In this document: piece after piece, positions 42,597-51,479 of the stretch
How positions within the stretch are numbered: position 1 is the first letter of the stretch
Layout: every line of letters starts with the position of its first letter
The notes under the pieces: generated by a model
Told to the model about the DNA's origin: nothing
The model's input: the letters and a program-made list of their open reading frames with translations, nothing else
The model's database searches: none
NCBI RefSeq assembly: GCF_024723825.1
Contig: NZ_JANQBQ010000001.1
Span: 434,001 to 498,000 of the forward strand
DNA: 64,000 nt
Reading direction: 5' to 3'
Source of the DNA: Romboutsia lituseburensis
GTDB lineage: Bacteria; Bacillota; Clostridia; Peptostreptococcales; Peptostreptococcaceae
Made by a program: the position numbers and the translations under genes

Positions 42597-43307
42597 CTAT
42601 GCTAACTCTAATGCGATTTCCATCATTTTAGTAAATGCTACTTGTCTATCATGAGCAGAACATTCTTCTCCAGTAAAAGGACAATCTGATATTGTAAGTA
42701 TAGCAAGAGCATTTACGCCAGCTCTAGCTGCATTCATATAAAGTCCAGCTGCTTCCATTTCTACACAAAGAACACCCATTTTTTTCCATTTAGCTAAATT
42801 ATCTAAGCCTGCATCAGAGTAAAACACATCATTTGAAAGTATATTACCTACAGTTACATGAGTTCCCTGCTCTTTTGCTTTTTTAATAGCTTTTTGCATT
42901 AATTCATAACTAGCAATAGGAGCATAAGTTCCTGGTAAATCGTATTGAGCAGCATATCTTGAATCTGTGCAAGCTCCCATTCCTATAACAACATCATGTG
43001 GTTTTAAGTTTTCATTTATAGCACCTGCTGATCCTATTCTAACTAAATTCTTAACTCCATAAAAATGTATTAATTCATAAGAATAAATTCCGATAGAAGG
43101 TATTCCCATTCCACTTCCTTGAACAGATATTTTTTTACCTTTATAATAACCTGTATATCCAAACATACCTCTTACAGTATTATATTGGACTACATCCTCT
43201 AGATAAGTTTCAGCTATGAATTTAGCTCTTAGGGGATCTCCTGGAAGTAATACCGTTTCTGCGATATCTCCTAATTTTGCATTATTATGTGGTGTTGGTG
43301 TACTCAT
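42597..43307 (-). CDS. deoD: purine nucleoside phosphorylase, DeoD type
   Basis: The 236-residue protein has [15 protein letters not shown] near residue 21, the [12 protein letters not shown] and [14 protein letters not shown] segments, and [11 protein letters not shown] near 178 that binds the ribose. Asp in [11 protein letters not shown] is the base-contact residue. It is the hexameric trimer-of-dimers PNP that splits purine nucleosides with phosphate. AGGAGG precedes the ATG. The only purine-salvage gene in the window. Confidence 0.96.
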   Translation of the reverse strand: MSTPTPHNNAKLGDIAETVLLPGDPLRAKFIAETYLEDVVQYNTVRGMFGYTGYYKGKKISVQGSGMGIPSIGIYSYELIHFYGVKNLVRIGSAGAINENLKPHDVVIGMGACTDSRYAAQYDLPGTYAPIASYELMQKAIKKAKEQGTHVTVGNILSNDVFYSDAGLDNLAKWKKMGVLCVEMEAAGLYMNAARAGVNALAILTISDCPFTGEECSAHDRQVAFTKMMEIALELA

Positions 43308-43537
43308 TATAATTCCTCCTCAACTTTTATGTATAAGACATATGTAAATTAAAATCTTAATAAATTTTTAACCCTTTAATTCATTTTTTATGTCTATAGT
43401 AGTATACTATAAATAAGGAGATATTTTCTAGACATAAAATTCAAATCTACTATCGTTTATTAGTATATTTAACCATTCTATTAAAATTAATTCAAAGTAA
43501 TGTATTATAATCTATATAATATTTTGGGGGTGTTTTT

Positions 43538-44011
43538 ATTAGGAACAATGCACGAAATAATCAGTTAATAGCATTTTTAATACTTGTACCTATGCTAATA
43601 TTTACATTCTGTGTGACAGTAAAATCTGAGGGATTTGGACCTATTGAAGATGCTGAACAAGTAGTTCGTGAGTATTTTTTATTTAAAAATGATAAAAATG
43701 TAGATAAACTATCTAATCTACTTGTTACAAATGATAGTTTATCCTCTATAGAAAAACAATTAAAGTATTTAGATAAAACTTCATTAATATATATAAAAGA
43801 AGAAACCAACGAAAGCATCTTAAATGCTTATCTTAAGAACAATGAATTAATTAATCCACAAAATTTAAAAGTTTATAAAGTTAATTATGAAATTTCATAT
43901 AATGATCGTTCACCTATCCATTACAAAAATGGGATGTATGAATCTTGGTTTTTTGTAGTTCGTAAAAATAATCATTCAAGATGGCTAATTGATATTAATG
44001 ATGTTCAATAA
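43538..44011 (+). CDS. membrane-anchored protein, unknown; likely ATT start
   Basis: Read from the ATT at 43538 the protein has 157 residues: a basic-polar head (RNNARNNQ), a single hydrophobic segment (LIAFLILVPMLIFTFCVTV) and a soluble domain (DAEQVVREYFLFKN to WLIDINDVQ). That is a typical signal-anchor. GGGGGTG lies five bases before the ATT. The first ATG, at 43592, lies inside the hydrophobic segment and has no ribosome binding site. The soluble part resembles small NTF2-like or DUF4829-type domains but I am not sure. Convergent with the ZorB-like gene. Confidence 0.6.
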   Translation: MRNNARNNQLIAFLILVPMLIFTFCVTVKSEGFGPIEDAEQVVREYFLFKNDKNVDKLSNLLVTNDSLSSIEKQLKYLDKTSLIYIKEETNESILNAYLKNNELINPQNLKVYKVNYEISYNDRSPIHYKNGMYESWFFVVRKNNHSRWLIDINDVQ

Positions 44012-44025
44012 TTATACGATAAATT

Positions 44026-44067
44026 AAAAGAGTAACCCTTATTGAATTATTAAGAGCTACTCTTTTT
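44026..44067. terminator. bidirectional terminator between the signal-anchor gene and the ZorB-like gene
   Basis: AAAAGAGTA / TACTCTTTT outer stem with inner CTTATT/AATTAAG. Confidence 0.7.
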
Positions 44068-44069
44068 TA

Positions 44070-44696
44070 TTACTTATCCAAACTTATTTCATACTTTATT
44101 TCAACTCTTCGTGAAGAATCTCTATCTATACTTCCATCTTTATTCTTAATTAATTCAGCTTCAGATCTTCCAATTGCTTCAATATCTTTTAAAACCCTTT
44201 CTTTATATTTATAGTCTCCTATTTCATCTCCAACAATAAACTGAGCTACACTAAATGCTCTTTTTTGAGAAAGGTCCAAATTATATAAATAGCTTCCTAC
44301 ATCGTCTGTATGACCTTTGACTACTATTTTAGATATATTTTCACCGTAATCTTTATAAATAGCTTCTACGTACTTAGGAATGAATATTTTAAGCATTTCT
44401 TTAGCTTCTGGTTTTAACTCAGAGCTATCTACATCAAACATAGTTTTCTCACCGAAAGTCACTAAGCCTGTAGTTTCATCTACGGTAACAGGTAAGCCAC
44501 TTTCTTTTAGAGTTTCTTTAACAGAAGTATCTACTTCTTTAGCAAGATCTTTTTCTACAGAACCGGTAATAGACTCAACGCTAAATAACATGAGCATTAC
44601 AACCATTAATACAGTTGAAATCATATCTGTAAAAGTAGGCCAAAAACTACTTTTCTCAAATTCTCGGTTAATAGTTCGTCTGTACTTATTTATCAT
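44070..44696 (-). CDS. ZorB/MotB-like OmpA-domain motor subunit
   Basis: The 208-residue protein has a short basic head, one membrane helix with an N-terminal Asp (FWPTFTDMISTVLMVVMLMLF, Asp24), a linker and an OmpA-like peptidoglycan-binding domain at about 95-205 (VVKGHTDDVGSYLYNLDLSQKRAFSVAQFI, IGRSEAE, RRVEIKY). This is the MotB/ZorB plan: ion-coupling Asp plus wall anchor. The start is ATG 44696 behind GGAG; it overlaps the stop of the ZorA-like gene by 11 bases, implying translational coupling. No flagellar or chemotaxis gene is near. Confidence 0.82.
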   Translation of the reverse strand: MINKYRRTINREFEKSSFWPTFTDMISTVLMVVMLMLFSVESITGSVEKDLAKEVDTSVKETLKESGLPVTVDETTGLVTFGEKTMFDVDSSELKPEAKEMLKIFIPKYVEAIYKDYGENISKIVVKGHTDDVGSYLYNLDLSQKRAFSVAQFIVGDEIGDYKYKERVLKDIEAIGRSEAELIKNKDGSIDRDSSRRVEIKYEISLDK

Positions 44697-46089
44697 GTTT
44701 ATCATCTCCAAGTAAATAATTTGATGACTTGTTTTCTAGTCTATTATTTTGTTTGGATTCTACTCTCTTTCTTAAATAAGGATTTGTTCTTTTTCTACTT
44801 CTAACTAATTCATTTGGTTGATATGAATTTTTTTTGATAGAATCAATGCCGTAATCATCTATATCGTAAATTTCATCTTCAGATCTTTTATGGTTATCAT
44901 CTTGCATAGATGCCATTGTAACAGCTTCTTTATAAATATCTATATAATCAAATATCATATTTAGCTTTTGCTCTATATCTTGAGTAGAGATTGCTATAAC
45001 AGAAGCTAAGTGTTTTACAGTCTCATCTAAGTTTATTTGTTCATTATTTAAATTTGATTGAGTATCTGTTATTTGTTTTTCATGATTAACTAACTTTTGT
45101 AATAAATCTTGAGCAGTCCTTTCATACAATGCAAATGTAGATGATAGATTTCTTATGTATTCTTTTATTTTAAATTGATTTTCAGTAGACTCAAATATAT
45201 TTTTAGATGTCTGTTTTATATCTATTAAAATTTCTTTATTTATGTCTTCTTGATTATCATACTTATCAAATAGCTTATTAAATTTTATGTTCATTATATT
45301 CATTTGCTTATCTAATTTTCGAACACTTTGATCAAAAGTTTTTATAGAGTCTTGCGAACCTAATAGTAAGTTTTTAAGAGCTTCTATTCCATCCATAAAC
45401 TCATCATTGAATTCATGTAAATCCTTAGCTATTTGATCAAATTTTTCGATAGATTCAATAGACTTGCTAATTTGTTTTATTGTATTTTTTACATCTTCAA
45501 TTTTAGAATCTATTGTTTGCGACTTTTCATGAGTTATTTCAGATGTAAGTAAATTTTCACATTTTAACATTAATTGAACTAATGCTTGCTCACAGTCATT
45601 ATAGTTTAATAAAATATTTATAATTATAGAGCATATAATACCACAAATACTAGTAATAAAAGCTGTTTGCATAGAACTAATAGTTGCTGGCAATGAATTT
45701 ATTATATCATTAGTATTTATAGTAAGTAACATTAAAGACAATCCTACAAATGTTCCTAGCACACCTAACAATATACAAGTTGATGATGAATTTTTAATAG
45801 ATTTAATTTTTTCTAATATAGGTCTATTTTTAAATCTAAAACCTGTGCAGATTTCTTCAATAAATGTAGTTATGTTTATTTCAGCATAAGAATTTTCAAT
45901 TAAGTATAAATTGTATTTAGTTCTTATATTGTTATATATAAGACTCCTCTTATAATCATCATCTAGCTTCCTCAAATCGTCATTAATATAATTGTATAAT
46001 TTTTTATTTGCGATTATATTTAATATTGAATATGTAATTGTAATAATTAAAAATACTATTGTTATTATGTTTATAAAAAAGCTTTCCAA
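44686..46089 (-). CDS. ZorA/MotA/ExbB-like motor subunit with long coiled-coil tail
   Basis: The 467-residue protein has three membrane segments: about 5-27, 104-125 (LLGVLGTFVGLSLMLLTI, the conserved MotA/TolQ GTFxGL helix) and 143-166. The region from 170 to about 385 is almost wholly helical and rich in Lys, Glu, Asp and Ile, i.e. a long coiled coil. A disordered basic tail follows. ZorA of the Zorya defence system has the same order: motor domain then long cytoplasmic tail. With its ZorB-like partner it would form a 5:2 ion-driven motor. ZorC, ZorD or ZorE are absent here. The function is unknown; TolQR-like alternatives exist. Confidence 0.78.
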   Translation of the reverse strand: MESFFINIITIVFLIITITYSILNIIANKKLYNYINDDLRKLDDDYKRSLIYNNIRTKYNLYLIENSYAEINITTFIEEICTGFRFKNRPILEKIKSIKNSSSTCILLGVLGTFVGLSLMLLTINTNDIINSLPATISSMQTAFITSICGIICSIIINILLNYNDCEQALVQLMLKCENLLTSEITHEKSQTIDSKIEDVKNTIKQISKSIESIEKFDQIAKDLHEFNDEFMDGIEALKNLLLGSQDSIKTFDQSVRKLDKQMNIMNIKFNKLFDKYDNQEDINKEILIDIKQTSKNIFESTENQFKIKEYIRNLSSTFALYERTAQDLLQKLVNHEKQITDTQSNLNNEQINLDETVKHLASVIAISTQDIEQKLNMIFDYIDIYKEAVTMASMQDDNHKRSEDEIYDIDDYGIDSIKKNSYQPNELVRSRKRTNPYLRKRVESKQNNRLENKSSNYLLGDDKHDK

Positions 46090-46491
46090 ATTACTCTCCT
46101 CCCCTAACCTTATAAAGGTTATTTATTTTCTATAGTTAATTTATATGTACGTGCACTAACTATAATACAAAAAATAAAAAAGTAGCCTGAAATTTCAAGC
46201 TACTTTAAAACTATTATACCAGCCTACACTTAAAATGGAATTATTGGTTTTATCTATATATTTCTAGATAACTTTTGTCTCAGAAGTTATTGTAGAGGGT
46301 ATTTAATAGTGTTAATAAATATTATGATTTTAGTATTAAAAAGGTTACTAAAAAAATAACTATATAATAAAATTGTAATTCTACGGCTTAATTATACAAA
46401 ATTCGTGAATGTACGTATATTTTCATGGTAGTTAAAAATATAAACCTCGATATTTTTGGCATTTAATCGAATTATATATTTCTATACAAAG
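46090..46491 (+). other. 402-bp region upstream of the ZorA-like gene
   Basis: It holds one strong hairpin terminator (reading leftward) at 46179-46206 and AT-rich sequence. Short minus-strand frames lack ribosome binding sites. No effector gene for the motor pair is present. Confidence 0.6.
46179..46206 (-). terminator. minus-strand terminator upstream of the motor pair
   Basis: AAAGTAGC.TGAAA / TTTCA.GCTACTTT stem; on the minus strand it runs into T-rich sequence. Confidence 0.65.
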
Positions 46492-46905
46492 TTAAAAGTT
46501 CGATAATCCGTTCCATTCAATGCTCTTATGGTTCTGTTTTTCTTCATCAAAAACATAAATATATCTAGAATTAAATGTTCTTCCAAATAATTCCCATTGA
46601 ATTGGATTTACTTTATCTATAAATGATTTAAGATCATCTACATCTTCTCTAGACACTAAAAGACCGCAACACTCTCTTAAACTGTTATATCCTTTTATAT
46701 TTTTTTTACATGACTTTCCTATAATTATATTACCAAAAATATTGCTAAAGTTTTTTTCATTATCAAACATTCCTGTATATAATTTTACATATTCTAAATC
46801 ATCTATTATTTCACAACTACTATTATATTTTTCCTTTTCTATATAGATCTGTTTAGGATTCCAGTATTTTTCAAAATTTTTTAAAAGAATTTCATTATAA
46901 TACAT
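46492..46905 (-). CDS. unknown protein, 137 aa
   Basis: The 137-residue soluble protein begins MYYNEILLKNFEKYWNPKQIYIEKE and has a central cysteine cluster (SCKKNIKGYNSLRECCGLLVSREDV, three Cys). It ends in IEWNGLSNF. I do not recognise a family. AGAGGTGG precedes the ATG, so it is a real gene. Divergent from the Cys-rich coat-like gene. It is 290 bp upstream of a minus-strand terminator, and the ZorA-like gene follows that terminator, so the two are probably separate units. Confidence 0.6.
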   Translation of the reverse strand: MYYNEILLKNFEKYWNPKQIYIEKEKYNSSCEIIDDLEYVKLYTGMFDNEKNFSNIFGNIIIGKSCKKNIKGYNSLRECCGLLVSREDVDDLKSFIDKVNPIQWELFGRTFNSRYIYVFDEEKQNHKSIEWNGLSNF

Positions 46906-47015
46906 AATTTACCACCTCTTTATGTATTATTGTACACATATAGATTTATATTCATAGTATTGTTTACATTTAACAATATTTATTTATTAAATGTAAAAAT
47001 TTGCTTATTTTGATA

Positions 47016-47042
47016 ACATCTTGTCGTCTAAATCATAGTATA
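47016..47042 (+). promoter_or_regulatory. sigma-K-like promoter of the Cys-rich protein gene
   Basis: AC, 16-bp spacer, CATAGTATA; matches mother-cell sigma-K form AC-N16-CATANNNTA. Confidence 0.5.
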
Positions 47043-47087
47043 TATGGAGGGTAACTTCAAATAAAAATATTTCAGGAGTGATTTTTA

Positions 47088-47519
47088 ATGAGAAGAAATT
47101 GTAAATCTAGTTGTAATAATAAATGTGGATGTCAGAAAGAAAAAAAAGTCAACTGTAGCTGTGTAAAACCATCTATAAACTATGAAAAATGTGAAAATCT
47201 TGCTGAAAAATCAAGAGAGCTTTACGATCAAGCTCTTTGTTGCAATAAAAAAATAGAAAAATTTACTATATTAGCAGCTCAAGCAGAATGTAGAGCTAAG
47301 CAATTAGAGGAAGAAGCTAAAGCAGCTTGGTGTGAATTTAACCAATTAAAACAACAAGCTAATAATGCAGCTGTTAAAGCAGAAGAACTAATGAACCAAT
47401 CTTGTCATCTTTTACAAAAAGCTCAAGATTGCTATAGCCAAATAAATAATAATTGTAATGATAGCAATTCTAATAATAATGGGGGTAGTTGTAATTGTAA
47501 CTGTAACTGCGGCCGTTAA
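47088..47519 (+). CDS. cysteine-rich coiled-coil protein, candidate spore coat/exosporium
   Basis: The 143-residue protein is remarkable in composition. An N-terminal Cys/Lys-rich head (RRNCKSSCNNKCGCQKEKK, NCSCV) is followed by an Ala/Glu/Lys-rich helix at about 45-115 with several further Cys and a heptad-like pattern. A tail is Asn/Ser-rich and ends in a CNCNCNCGR-type run. It has no signal peptide. Cys-rich, self-crosslinking proteins without signal are typical of clostridial exosporium and coat (CdeC and CdeM of C. difficile). The sigma-K-like promoter upstream fits. Family identity is not established. Confidence 0.65.
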   Translation: MRRNCKSSCNNKCGCQKEKKVNCSCVKPSINYEKCENLAEKSRELYDQALCCNKKIEKFTILAAQAECRAKQLEEEAKAAWCEFNQLKQQANNAAVKAEELMNQSCHLLQKAQDCYSQINNNCNDSNSNNNGGSCNCNCNCGR

Positions 47520-47522
47520 AAT

Positions 47523-47564
47523 AAAAATCAAAGCTCTTATTTAATATAAGAGCTTTGATTTTTA
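47523..47564 (+). terminator. terminator of the Cys-rich gene
   Basis: AAAAATCAAAGCTCTTAT with complement ATAAGAGCTTTGATTTTT and T run. Confidence 0.9.
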
Positions 47565-47644
47565 TTTTATTATCATATTTGTATAAAGCATTTCATAAAT
47601 TTAACTAAATGCTTGTTTAAAAATTTTAGTTAGTTGGTGATAAA

Positions 47645-48844
47645 TTGAGATTATTAAGAAACTATAAAAAACCTGTAAAGTTAGAAGTTCTGACCAGTAT
47701 TTTTTTAATTTTATCTACTATATGTGCTTTATTTATGTACAATAGTCCTTCAAAAAGTACTTATGAGTATATTTTTGAAGAAATTTATATTACTAAAAAC
47801 TTTTCATTACATATGTTTATAAATGATTTTTTAATGGCAATATTTTTTTTAGTTGCAGGACTTGAGATAAAACATGAAATACTTCATGGAAACTTATCCT
47901 CGTTTAAAAAAGCTTCTTTCCCTGTTATAGCATCATTAGGTGGTGTTATCGTTCCCGCTATAATATTTATAGCTTTTAATAAGAATACACCTTTTATTAG
48001 TGGATTTTGTATTCCCATATCAACAGACATAGCATTTGCAGTTGGTATTTTTCTTATATTTTCAAAAAAGCTAAATCCTTCATTAAAAATATTTTTATTA
48101 TCACTCGCTGTTGTTGATGATTTAATGTCTATACTTGCTATTGGTATTGTTTATTCTATAGACATAAATTTAAAATTTTTAATAATTGCTTTTATTATAC
48201 TAATTACTCTTATAATTTCTAATAAAGTATTAAATATTAAAAGTATTTTTTATTATTTAATAGCTGGCTTATGTATGTGGTACTTTGTGTATTTAAGCGG
48301 AGTACACTGTACTATAAGTGGTGTTTTACTTGCTATTGCGATACCATCTGACAATAACTCAGGTAAAAGTACCCTTGAGAAGTTACAAAGAATTCTAGTT
48401 CCTATAAATAGTTTGATTATTATTCCGCTATTTGCTTTTGCAAACACAGGAATTTCATTTATTTATAATATTGATATATCATCTGCAAATTCCTTAGTAT
48501 ATGGTATAGTATTAGGTTTGTGTATAGGAAAACCTCTAGGCATTATGCTCTTTAGCTTTATAGGATGCTCTTTAAAAATAACTGAAAAACCATCGAATAT
48601 AAGTTGGACGGCTGTATTTTTAGTATCACTGATTGCAGGTATAGGATTTACAATGTCTATATTTGTATCAGAAATTGCATTCATACATAATTTAACTTTA
48701 GTTAACATCGCTAAGATGTCTATATTATTTTCTGCATGCATATCTATAATATCTAGTATTATTGCAATACTTATAGTAGATTTTAAATTAAAATTAAAAA
48801 TGAAAAATCATTCTGCTATTGTAAACAAATACTATATATCATAA
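47645..48844 (+). CDS. nhaA: Na+/H+ antiporter NhaA
   Basis: The 399-residue protein has twelve hydrophobic segments and the NhaA signatures. FFLVAGLEIKHEILHGNL near residue 75 is in the N-terminal interface. STDIAFAVGIF near 130 and LAVVDDLMSILAIGIVY, with the adjacent Asp pair that binds Na/H, follow. GIGFTMSIFVSEIAF near 335 is the assembly helix. It exports sodium in exchange for protons under alkaline or salt stress. TTG start after GGTGA. It is a single gene with a long terminator. Confidence 0.94.
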   Translation: MRLLRNYKKPVKLEVLTSIFLILSTICALFMYNSPSKSTYEYIFEEIYITKNFSLHMFINDFLMAIFFLVAGLEIKHEILHGNLSSFKKASFPVIASLGGVIVPAIIFIAFNKNTPFISGFCIPISTDIAFAVGIFLIFSKKLNPSLKIFLLSLAVVDDLMSILAIGIVYSIDINLKFLIIAFIILITLIISNKVLNIKSIFYYLIAGLCMWYFVYLSGVHCTISGVLLAIAIPSDNNSGKSTLEKLQRILVPINSLIIIPLFAFANTGISFIYNIDISSANSLVYGIVLGLCIGKPLGIMLFSFIGCSLKITEKPSNISWTAVFLVSLIAGIGFTMSIFVSEIAFIHNLTLVNIAKMSILFSACISIISSIIAILIVDFKLKLKMKNHSAIVNKYYIS

Positions 48845-48858
48845 CTACATAATAATTA

Positions 48859-48912
48859 ATATAAAAAGTATTAAAAACAGCTTTAATAAGCTACTTTTAA
48901 TACTTTTTATAT
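48859..48912 (+). terminator. terminator of nhaA
   Basis: ATATAAAAAGTATTAAAA with its complement TTTTAATACTTTTTATAT; inner AGCTTTAATAAGCT. Confidence 0.8.
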
Positions 48913-49023
48913 TGTATAATGATTTATTATACTACATAAAACCTTGATTAAGATATATAACTATAATATACTTAAATGTATTATTTAAAATATATTAAGA
49001 GTAAAATAAGTAAGGAGATAAAC

Positions 49024-49722
49024 ATGAGATTAAATAACTATATTAGCTCTACAGGAATGTGCTCTAGGAGAGAGGCTGATAAGTTAATTCAGCAAAGAAA
49101 AGTTTTAATAAATGGTAAGATAGCTCAAATTGGACAAGCTGTTGAACCTAACGATGTTGTAAAGGTAAATGGAAGAAAAATAACACCTAAAAAACAACAT
49201 GTTTACATAGCATTAAATAAACCTGTTGGAATTACCTGTACAACTGAAAGACATATAAAAGATAATATAATTGATTATATAAATTACCCAGAACGTATAT
49301 TTCCAGTTGGTAGATTAGATAAACCATCAGAAGGATTAATAATATTAACTAGTGATGGAACTATAGTTAACAAAATACTAAGATCAGAAAATAACCATGA
49401 AAAAGAATATGTAGTTACTGTTGATAGAAATATAACTGATAAGTTTATAACTGATATGCAAAATGGTGTACGTATTTTTAATCCTGTAAATAATAAATAT
49501 GTTATAACTAATAAATGTAAAGTAACTAAGGTAAATAATAAGACATTTAAAATCATATTATCTCAAGGTCTAAATAGACAAATTCGTAGAATGTGTGAAG
49601 TATTTGGATACAATGTTACAAAACTTCAAAGAATAAGAATAATGAATTTAACAGTTAAAGGAATAGCTCCTGGAAAATGGAGAAAGTTAACTGATAAAGA
49701 AATTCAATCTTTAATAAAATAA
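49024..49722 (+). CDS. 23S rRNA pseudouridine synthase RluF-like
   Basis: The 232-residue protein has an N-terminal S4 domain ([32 protein letters not shown]), then the RsuA/RluB-type catalytic domain: NKPVGITCT and [20 protein letters not shown] with catalytic Asp. [25 protein letters not shown] lies near 185. KP after GRLD fits the RluF branch (U2604 of 23S rRNA) better than RsuA or RluB. The start is the ATG after AAGGAGA; earlier ATG lacks a site. It is convergent with the ECF gene. Confidence 0.88.
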   Translation: MRLNNYISSTGMCSRREADKLIQQRKVLINGKIAQIGQAVEPNDVVKVNGRKITPKKQHVYIALNKPVGITCTTERHIKDNIIDYINYPERIFPVGRLDKPSEGLIILTSDGTIVNKILRSENNHEKEYVVTVDRNITDKFITDMQNGVRIFNPVNNKYVITNKCKVTKVNNKTFKIILSQGLNRQIRRMCEVFGYNVTKLQRIRIMNLTVKGIAPGKWRKLTDKEIQSLIK

Positions 49723-49772
49723 TTAAGTAAAAAAAGAAGTGTTCATTTAAAACACTTCTTTTTTACTTAATT
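49721..49772. terminator. bidirectional terminator between rluF-like and ECF genes
   Basis: A stem of about 22 bp (AAGTAAAAAAAGAAGTGTT with complement); it overlaps the ancestral stop codon of the ECF gene. Confidence 0.8.
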
Positions 49773-50397
49773 ATTTATATAATTCTTTTTAGAATTACTA
49801 TTCATATAAATAGCTTTATATGCTCTATCAAATCCATTTATAGCAGGTTTAAATACCCATAGGCCTATAATGAAATTCGATATAGCATGTATTATATCAA
49901 ACGAAATTCCATTTAGCCAATATGTTATGGCATATGATGTATTATATCAAACGAAATTCCATTTAGCCAATATGTTATGGCATATGATGTATTATATCAA
50001 ACGAAATTCCATTTAGCCAATATGTTATGGCATATGTTTTATCAATTGGTAAATAAACAATAACAAATAAAAATCCAAAACATATACCAAATAAACCTAA
50101 GATTAAAGCCGCTCTAAATTCATTTGTTATAAATCCTTTTAGTAAACTACAAGCTATAGCAAAAGCTCCCCAGACTCCGAAATATCCAATAGATGCTGGG
50201 TTAATTCCCCAGATCAGCATATTTAATACAGAAAATACAGTAGTTACATAGATAGTCTTTTTAGCTCCTAATTTTATAGCAAACACTAGTATTAAAAGAC
50301 TAACAATTTCTATATTAGGCAAGAAGCTTAGAATTGCTTGTGATGCTTTAAGCAGTGCAGCTAATAAGCCAACTAACACAATATCTTTAGTAGTCAT
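49767..50397 (-). pseudogene. ECF transporter S component, frameshifted by tandem repeats
   Basis: The first 144 codons (counted from an ATG at 50409; ATG 50397 with GGGTGA upstream is preferred) encode a typical ECF S component: MTTKDIVLVGLLAALLKASQ, five or six hydrophobic segments and ALILGLFGICFGF. After IDKTYAITYWLNGISFDII the frame meets a second and third copy of the 50-bp unit and stops at HHMP. Removing two copies (100 bp) restores an unbroken 176-residue protein ending in KKNYINN. The S component would bind a vitamin or metal for the shared EcfAA'T module; no EcfA or T is near. The gene may be off, or phase-variable. Confidence 0.85.
49891..50040. repeat. three perfect 50-bp tandem repeats inside the ECF gene
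   Basis: Units start at 49891, 49941 and 49991 (each begins ATTATATCAAACGAAATTCC). Copies 1 and 2 are identical and copy 3 differs only in its last four bases. Fifty is not a multiple of three, so each added copy shifts the frame. Confidence 0.97.
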
Positions 50398-50454
50398 ACA
50401 TTCACCCATTCACCTCAAAATATTTATACGGTAATTATAACATATTTTTAAAAC

Positions 50455-50769
50455 TTAAACATATATAAGCATAGATATAAGAGCTATAAAGGATAGCAAG
50501 ATCCTACTTACATTAAACTTATTTTTATATAAGAATAGACTTAATAAAGTTAGAACTATCAATGTTATACAAATAAGTCTTTCTTTTATGTAATTAGAAG
50601 GTATCGCTGTTGTATTTATAAATAAACCTATCAATATAACAAAAACTATAATTATAAACATTGAGTTTCTCTTTACAAATTTGCCTTCTTTATAATTTAA
50701 TAAAAATACTATTATAAATGTAAGTAATAAAAAGATAATAGTAGAAAGACCTATAAGAAATATTGCCAT
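50455..50769 (-). CDS. small membrane protein (104 aa), unknown
   Basis: The 104-residue protein has three hydrophobic segments (about 3-24, 36-54 and 65-103) with short basic loops (NYKEGKFVKRN). Not recognised. AGGAGAAGGAG precedes the ATG. It is 58 bp upstream of the ECF gene on the same strand, so it may be co-transcribed with it. Confidence 0.65.
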   Translation of the reverse strand: MAIFLIGLSTIIFLLLTFIIVFLLNYKEGKFVKRNSMFIIIVFVILIGLFINTTAIPSNYIKERLICITLIVLTLLSLFLYKNKFNVSRILLSFIALISMLIYV

Positions 50770-50951
50770 ATTACTCCTTCTCCTTTCAAATTTATAATTA
50801 ATTATATAGTGAATTAATTACAATAATAGTATCTCACATTTTACTATAATTTACATGTAAAAAACAATACTTTGAAGTGTTATAATAATCTTGCAATATA
50901 CAAAGGGGAAATTTTGTATAACGTAAATATAATTTTGGGGGATCTAGTGTA

Positions 50952-51347
50952 ATGAAAGGTATTTCAGAAAAAGAAAAATTCGTATGCCCTAAGTGTAACA
51001 GCACAAACTTTGATTTAATTACTTCTTCTACTAATTTTGCATATGAATATTGCACAAAGTGTAAATTTAATTTAAAGGAAGCAAAAAAACAAGTTGAGCT
51101 TGACTTAATATTCAAGTATCTAACTGATTACTTAAAAAATAATCAGTATAAAAATTTGAACATTGAACTTATAAAAAATAGTGATTCTCTTGAACTAGTT
51201 ATAAATGGGATTTCTATATTAAATCATAATTTTACATATGAAATATCAAATAAAGATATATACTTCATTGAAAATACGGTGTTTGAGTTAGTAGAAGATA
51301 TTACTAAAGATTTAAATATTGAAAGTAATATAATAATTTGTGCATAA
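50952..51347 (+). CDS. zinc-ribbon protein, unknown
   Basis: The 131-residue protein has an N-terminal zinc ribbon, FVCPKCNSTNFDLI and YCTKCKFNL (two CxxC pairs), followed by a mixed α/β domain with no known motif. The family is not recognised. GGGGGATC lies about 11 nt before the ATG. It is a single gene followed by a terminator. Confidence 0.65.
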   Translation: MKGISEKEKFVCPKCNSTNFDLITSSTNFAYEYCTKCKFNLKEAKKQVELDLIFKYLTDYLKNNQYKNLNIELIKNSDSLELVINGISILNHNFTYEISNKDIYFIENTVFELVEDITKDLNIESNIIICA

Positions 51348-51357
51348 AAAATATTAG

Positions 51358-51398
51358 AAAAAACAAAAGCTCTACTAATAAGAGTTTTTGTTTTTTTA
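51358..51398 (+). terminator. terminator of the zinc-ribbon gene
   Basis: AAAACAAAAGCTCT / AGAGTTTTTGTTTT stem with T run. Confidence 0.8.
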
Positions 51399-51479
51399 TT
51401 TTTTGACTCTTTAAAAATATGGAAATTTGCAATATAATGATTGTATTCGATTAATACATATGAAAGGAATTTAACATAT

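Noticed and set aside
44070-46089. Complete Zorya defence system
   Set aside because: Only ZorA/ZorB-like genes are present; no ZorC, ZorD or ZorE within several kilobases, and neighbours are deoD, small unknowns and nhaA.
46208-46491. Third gene of the ZorAB-like operon
   Set aside because: Only short frames without ribosome binding sites (for example a 24-codon one) are present.
49891-50040. Tandem repeats considered as a CRISPR array
   Set aside because: Units are directly adjacent with no spacers, and lie within a coding frame; no cas genes.
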